DNA from: Wurfbainia villosa
Lineage: Eukaryota > Streptophyta > Magnoliopsida > Zingiberales > Zingiberaceae
Length of the DNA: 64,000 bases
Direction: 5' to 3'
Assembly: GCA_025175895.1 (NCBI GenBank)
Contig: CM046003.1
Span: 94,625,172 to 94,689,171 of the forward strand
Part shown: positions 58,252 to 64,000 of the stretch, piece by piece
Layout of the letters: the number at the start of each line of letters is the position of its first letter
Numbering within the stretch: the stretch's first letter is position 1
Notes under the pieces: generated by a model
Told to the model about the DNA's origin: nothing
Database searches by the model: none
The model's input: only the letters and a program-made list of their open reading frames with translations
Program-made: the position numbers and the translations under genes

Positions 58252-59520
58252 TGTAGGGGATCGATTGTCTGGCTAGAGGGGGTGAATAGCCCTCTTACGA
58301 TGGATGTCAGAATTCTCTCGTTCGTTTGCTCGTCTACACAATCGTTAGCGCAAGCGGAAGCATAAACAATAAAGACAAAGCAATAAACGAAAATACAAAC
58401 GCTAACAAAAGAGATGTTACGTGGTTCACGGCTACGCCGCTAATCCACGGTCCGATTCGTCCAAGGTGAATCACTCCTCCAAAGCCAATCACTATTGGTC
58501 TCTCCTTTGCACTAAGCTAGGTGGAGGTAACCTTTACAATCAAGATCACTCTTCTTACAAATAGAATGGAGTAAAAATAAGTAAGAAGAGTTTAGAGCTT
58601 GTGGGGCACTTGGATGGTCGTTTGGAGTAAGAGCATTAGCCATCCAAAAGCCCACACCCTCTCTTTTTATATAGAGGAAGCTTTTCTTCCCGTTGGCCGC
58701 CACCAGTCGACTACTGCCCTTGGCAGTCGACTGCCACCACTCCAACGGCCTCCGAACATGTCGGATCCCGACCGTTGTAGTCCAACGGAACACTTGACAG
58801 TCGACTGATGGACCTTATCAGTCGACTGTTGCCTTCGTAGTCGACTGCCCAGTCGGCTATGAGTGATTCTGTGGACAAACCCTTTCGACCAGTCGATCGC
58901 CGCCGAGCCGATCGATGATGTCTGGCAATGATCGCTCACATATGGCGTCGATTGTCGGCCTCAAAACACTCGGGCCGAATACCAATAACTACGAACTACA
59001 TTCGACTGGCCGACCGCTATGACATGGCAATGATCGGTCGTCGGGTGAAACTCAAACTTAACATAAGTTTGATCTTCCGATCGGTAAACCTTAACCCTTG
59101 CGTCGTCAGTCTCCGACACTCACCATTCGCCAAGTTCACCTAATGAGCTACTTACATTTCACTCATTCTCTCATCTCACTCGAAGTCCTCCGAAGCTCTC
59201 TTCATTCGCCACGCCCCTAAGCAAAGATCAGCGCACGACTGCAATGCTCCTTCGCGTCTCTTGCCTCCGAAGTCTGCTTCCTTGGCTTCACTTCAAGTCA
59301 ACTCGTCCGGCGGTCCCTCGACAGCATCAAGCGCACGGCTCTGCAATGCTCCTTCTCTGACTCAGGCACGAGGTTGTGAGGGTAAACCCGCCAAAGCTCC
59401 ATGTGCGAATTACTAAGTCCTGCAAGACTCCAACGCACATATCAAATAACAATACCACCCTAACTTAAACCCTTTGCCACACACATCAAAACCCTATCAT
59501 GGCAAGAGATTGCCCTAACA
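58252..59520 (-). repeat. 5' LTR of element B
   Basis: 1269 bp. TATA box (minus TATAAAAA) at 58664-58671. The palindrome zone 58700-58880 has at least five CAGTCGACTG or near copies. The corresponding positions in the 3' LTR (48905-49040) have gatcg words. Sequence on both sides of the zone is nearly the same in the two LTRs. Confidence 0.9.
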
Positions 59521-59720
59521 GAGCAGTGGTATGTGGGGTCAGTTGATGGACAACTCGTCAGTCCCCCACTCAATCAAAGTATTTTGGCAGAATATCAGCT
59601 CATCATTAGCCTTAGCTTCCTACTATTCTCCTGAAGCGGCGTTAAGGTAGGGAGGAGCGATGGTAGGTAGGGTTGGTTGGTGCACGACTGGTAAGTCCCC
59701 AAATGGTGGCGAGGCAAGAA
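59521..59720 (+). repeat. Continuation of the Tat tandem array
   Basis: After the GAGCA duplication the array resumes with GTATGTGGGGTCAGTTGATGG and AAGTATTTTGGCAGAATATCAGCTC, in register with the broken monomer at 48454. It fades by about 59720. Confidence 0.85.
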
Positions 59721-60569
59721 GAGCAGTGATATACGGGATTATTCGATCTCGACAGTGACGAAAGTCGCTGCTCCCATGTGACGAGGAGAGGGAATAGGCG
59801 GATGTGAAAATAACTCTTACTGGAGAAGAATGATGGAATATATTATGGTGGATGACCGAAATAGTTCGTAAGCCCTCGATATGGTTTATTTTCTTATTCA
59901 TTCTAACATAAGGTGTACATCATCAGTCCTTGCTGCGAGAAGAAGCAAGAATCAAGAGAAGATTAGGGTGAAGTTAACACTTTAACCAACCGAGATCGTT
60001 TGGGAGTTCTCCAGACAATTCCCTTATTATATGATTTGGCAATTTATATTATGTGTGACATATCACTAGAGTCTGGTAGTGAGATAATCATATCGGCATA
60101 CTTATCCTTAGAGGAAAGAAGAGGAATTCTAAAGGTGCAGTCTTCTGAGAGAGGTATGTTGCATTAATTATGTAAGTCTTAAATTTCTTTATGAAACCTA
60201 GTGCAAGCTATAACATGATAGGGGTAGTATAGTCCATTCATATAAAAAAAATTCCTAAGGAGCTTCGTGGATGATCTTCTCTATGAGAGGAGTATCAGAG
60301 GGCAGAATGGTAAACAGGGGCATGGTTGAGAAATGTCATCTCACAAGAAGTTGATAGGCTTCACGAAGCCTTGCTAAATTACGTTGAGAGATTGTCATCT
60401 CACAAGAAGTCGATAAGATTCACGAAGTCTTGCTAAATTACAATGGGAGATTGTCAATTCTTGACGAAGGGAGTAGGCTCGGGTGGAGGATGATCGTAAT
60501 CGGCATTGTAGATCCCTTACTAGCCCTTCTAGTTATGTTATACGTTGTTGGTCTGCAGTGGGATGCTCA
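59721..60569. other. Distal Tat-element/flanking sequence
   Basis: No coding frame is supported. A short tandem repeat lies at about 60328-60445 (GTCATCTCACAAGAAG at 60335 and 60394, period ~60). It may be the 3' LTR of the Tat element, but I could not match it to 32300-33673 by eye. Confidence 0.35.
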
Positions 60570-61179
60570 TGTTAGGGATCGTTTGGAAGCTAGAGGGGGG
60601 GTGAATAGCGTTTGACCATTCGCAGATGAAATTTGTTCGCATTTGTTTCTACAATTTTGTTAGCGCAGCGGAAATAGAAAAGTAATAACGATAACGAAAT
60701 GCACAACACGCTAACACAACGATATAACGTGGTTCGGAACCGCACGGTTCCTACTCCACGGATCGAGCTCTACGAGCTATAGTGATGCACATGCAACCAC
60801 TAATAAATACTCCTTCTCAGAACAATCCGGAGGCGGAGAAACCTCGTACAATAATGATTACAACAATAATCAATTAGATACAAACAAATAAAATATGAAA
60901 TACAAATGCAAGTAAAGGAAAAATACTTTACAAGAGCTTTGGATTGCTTGATCTTTGATTGCCTTGAACTAGCTTTGAAGGACTGGAAAGCACCAACTTT
61001 CCCCTTCAATTTCACCCAAGAAAATCGTTATCTTTTCTTCCATCACGAGCTCCTTATATAGCTTCAACCTGTGCTGGAAAAGGTCGATCAGTCGATTGAT
61101 GCCACTGTTGTCATGAGACAACGGCTAGATCCACGTTGGATAAGTCTAACGAATCTACCATCAGTCGACTGATAATACC
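60570..61179 (-). repeat. Truncated Sirevirus-like LTR
   Basis: Reverse of the 5285-6770 family: TGTTAGGGATCGTTTGG, the GTGGTTCGGAACC and GGAGAAACCTCGTAC blocks, and the TATA region (GCTATATAAGGAGC reversed, near 61050). It breaks off inside the palindrome cluster at 61179, where a gypsy LTR begins. The remaining U3 may lie beyond the window on the far side of that insertion. Confidence 0.85.
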
Positions 61180-64000
61180 TGTCACGCCCCGGGAGTATGC
61201 CGTGTCGAAAAGCAAACGGACGGCATCTCCCCTGTACGTGGCAACATATCGGGTTAATACAAGGCCCGTAGGCCCACAACAACAATATGATATACACAGA
61301 TATCAACATATCAAACATACTAAACACAGCGGAAACATACAAACATATCAACAAGATACAAAGACCAACTGTGCACTCCGGAGTGACTTGACACGACAAG
61401 AATCATAACAGAAATCGAATCAAAGACCAAATACATACAATATGTCCGTATATCACAAATACAGAAACAATACAGGGAAAAACCCAAACCAACAATCCGT
61501 AAGGATACAACAACACGGAAAACATATCCATTCGTCCGGTGTGAGATGGGATCAGCTGGCGGAGCTCCGAACGTCCAAGGAATCTTCTACCTGTTATCTG
61601 GGCGACAGGAAGCCCAGGGTCCAGGGGTGGTGAGTATAAACTCAGGGGTAATATATAGAAAGTGCATGAATAACATATAAGGATAGATATACAAGTATAC
61701 ATGTGAAGATCTATAGGTATACAACATGAGTCCAATAGACATACAGTCATATCCAAATCTAATAACAAGTAACTACAGTAAAGTCATACTCAATGTATAT
61801 ACTAAAGTAATGTACCAACGTACCTGGCGGTCTGTAACGCCATATTCTAGATCATCCTGAATAGGTATACTATAACATAACCATATAACGTACCAGGTCA
61901 ATCCCATACCTGACCAATACTCAAACATATGAACAGTATATGATCACCTGTATAATAACCCGGTCCGTACCACACAATGACATGATGCTAATCAAATGCA
62001 TATAACAGTCTGAATCAACGCATGTATCATGCTCAACACATAGTAGTAAATAAAATGCAAATGGCATGTATCATGATGTACAAGCATGTGCAACAATCAT
62101 AGCTCAATCAAATGCAGCATCTCACAGGCATATGTAAAACATATATCAAATACATGCATACATATATATCAGCAATGCATATGCATGGTCATCGTCATGA
62201 CCATCCCAACCACGACCCGAGTAGCTGTGGTGGCACGACAAATGACAATTAGCCCGACTCCAGCTGCCACCACTCTCGAGTGGCCGAGTTGGGTAGTATG
62301 ACTGAGTAGCGTATAAGCGTAAAAAGCTAACTACTCCTAGGGCCCCTGCTGCAAGCCACGCTGTCCCTACCCATGAGTAGACAAACGCCACACACAGGAC
62401 AACTGCACCTCACACAACCACCGTCTATAGTGGGCGAGTGCTAACACCACTCTGCATAGTGGCCAGGTGCGCATCTCCAGCTACCACCATCCATAGTGGC
62501 CGAGCGCGGCACATCCAATGCTCTGCCCTCAACCCTGCTACCACTACCCCGAGTGGCCGGGGAGGCAGGATGACTGACGACCCGTCTCATCCACAAGGGA
62601 GACCCAGTCGTCAGCATGCTTGCAAATGTAATGATGCATAGCTCCATACATGTATCCTAGCGACACTCCCTATCCCACGGGGAGTCCTGGTCAACTAAAA
62701 GTCAATTATCCAAGGACTACAATCCACCAGACTCTCTCTATCGCATAAAGAGTCATATTCATCTGACAATCAACCACGCTAAGCCCTCTAGTCAGTAGCG
62801 AGATACTATCGACCATCCATATAATCATACCCAGATATATTATCCATAATGGATATACAATCATACTAGGACCTCTAGTCCGTAACCACATACTGACAAC
62901 CACACATATTTATCTACACACAGACAACTAAATCCACCATAGATGCACAACTAATATGTGTACGATACAACAATCGACTCCATAATCCAATTCATCACCT
63001 AACCCTAGTGATGTAGCACAGTAACCCAATCTGAGGTCACAAAGATAACCCTAACCACCTGTACTTACTGAACATCCATCAGCTAATACATAATAGGGTT
63101 TATAGTTCCTATCCGAGCTAGATAATCAATGAAGTACCAGAGCATATATCTCAAAGGTCAAGGCAGTACAAGCATATGATTAAATAAGAGTGGATTTAAG
63201 GTAAACAGGTATAAATATATATCCAAGATCATGCACAGGAATTTGATCAAAACTACCGGACCAGGTAGATATTACCCACCTGATATATAATCCGTGCTAT
63301 CCATCTCCACGTTCATGTATTCATCACCATCAAAGTCCTGAAACAATAGGATACCATTAAGTATCATCACATATCTAATGATCACGAATAAACATGATTG
63401 TTCTCCAACTATACCATCACTAGATCAAGCTTACCAAACTCAATTCCATCGTCTACAGTAGCTCTGGAATCAAGCCCTCAGTCGAATAGAAACAATCCCT
63501 AGTTCTATACCAAGAATACCTGAAATCACAATATTTATATCTGTTTCCATCCGATCCTCACTTCCAACATCCTTATTCAAATAAAACAAATATGCTCATC
63601 CCATAGCAATCCATTAACTTAATCAACATCGGAAAACCTTACCTTCGTTGCTTGAAATCTCCATACCCCACAATTACCATCAAGCTACAATCGGTATCCT
63701 CCAATAGAACAATATCACTCGCTAACTATCAAACATCACCACACAATGAACAGAGAACTACATAATTATGGCCCAACCAAATCAGCTTACTAAATAAAAC
63801 TGATACACCACTATGAACAATCAAATTCTACTTACCACACCCAGCTTCAATTGCACAGCTTCTGGATCCACCGTTGCGATATCAAATCTATAATAGTTAG
63901 ATTGCTTTAAAAACAATCCCTACTTGATCACTCGCATACCTAATGACTGAAACATATCACAGAAATTACCAATTGCATCATAGTCCTATCTCATTCTATA
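61180..64000 (-). repeat. Tekay-type gypsy LTR, minus strand, running off the window
   Basis: It starts TGTCACGCCCCGGG, the reverse of the Tekay terminus CGGGGCGTGACA, with an adjacent block matching the end of the 7417-10361 LTR in reverse. No coding domain is seen in 2.8 kb, consistent with a long LTR. The potential 5-bp target duplication ATACC (61175-61179) cannot be checked because the other end is outside the window. Confidence 0.72.

Larger units (their letters stand above)
48455..59520 (-). mobile_element. Gag-only (TR-GAG-like) element B, carrying nested element C
   Basis: The ends TGTAGGGGATCG...GCCCTAACA are flanked by GAGCA (48450-48454 and 59521-59525). Minus-strand order: 5' LTR 59520-58252, PBS, gag 58189-56453, nested element C (56169-50710), rest of the 3' non-coding region, PPT, and 3' LTR 49714-48455. 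Without C and its target duplication it is about 5.6 kb. Interior ~3.1 kb encodes only gag. It was inserted into the Tat tandem array. Confidence 0.92.

Overview
The window is nuclear DNA from a flowering plant with a large, retrotransposon-rich genome. This follows from spliced genes with AG acceptors, an AU-type SINE family, Ty1/copia elements with Sirevirus-like features, and Ty3/gypsy elements of the Tekay (chromovirus) and Tat lineages. I cannot name the species. One host gene is recognisable. It is a complete minus-strand VAP27-type gene (ER VAMP-associated protein) of eight coding exons from 30511 down to 12582. Its predicted product has 238 residues with an MSP domain, a coiled coil and a C-terminal membrane anchor. 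About 16.3 kb of the gene is a single intron (29473-13208) with a GC donor. That intron holds three AU SINEs, a 747-bp tandem duplication, a solo LTR and a complete gag-only LTR element.

Layout. 1-2026: no recognised gene. 2027-10361: remains of a Tekay-type gypsy element (short left LTR fragment, integrase/chromodomain tail, PPT, ~2.9-kb 3' LTR). Within it lie a retroelement-type ORF with two in-frame TAG codons (2392-3558) and a Sirevirus-like 3' region plus LTR (3559-6770). 10381-10750: a foldback hairpin element. 12582-30511: VAP27 gene. About 32.3-60.5 kb: a decayed Tat-lineage gypsy element (gag, protease, RT, RNase H, additional RNase H, integrase, antisense ORF remains, 3' tandem repeats). 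It is broken by four insertions with matching 5-bp target duplications. These are a solo LTR containing a second solo LTR (34481-38333; inner 35826-37697), a solo LTR inside the additional RNase H (41444-42975), and an 11-kb insertion (48455-59520). The 11-kb insertion is a gag-only LTR element containing another complete copy of its own family (50710-56169). 60570-61179: truncated Sirevirus-like LTR. 61180-64000: minus-strand Tekay-type LTR leaving the window.

The most unusual content is the gag-only (TR-GAG-like) family. There are three two-LTR copies of about 5.2-5.6 kb, each with gag and no protease, integrase or RT. Their 3' non-coding regions carry several polypurine tracts. Their LTRs carry clusters of short palindromes (CAGTCGACTG or GCGATCGC type). 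Within single elements, the two LTRs agree closely outside this cluster but disagree strongly inside it. No protein-coding system other than retroelements and VAP27 was found. Most other open frames are antisense shadows of low-complexity gag or products of LTR minisatellites.
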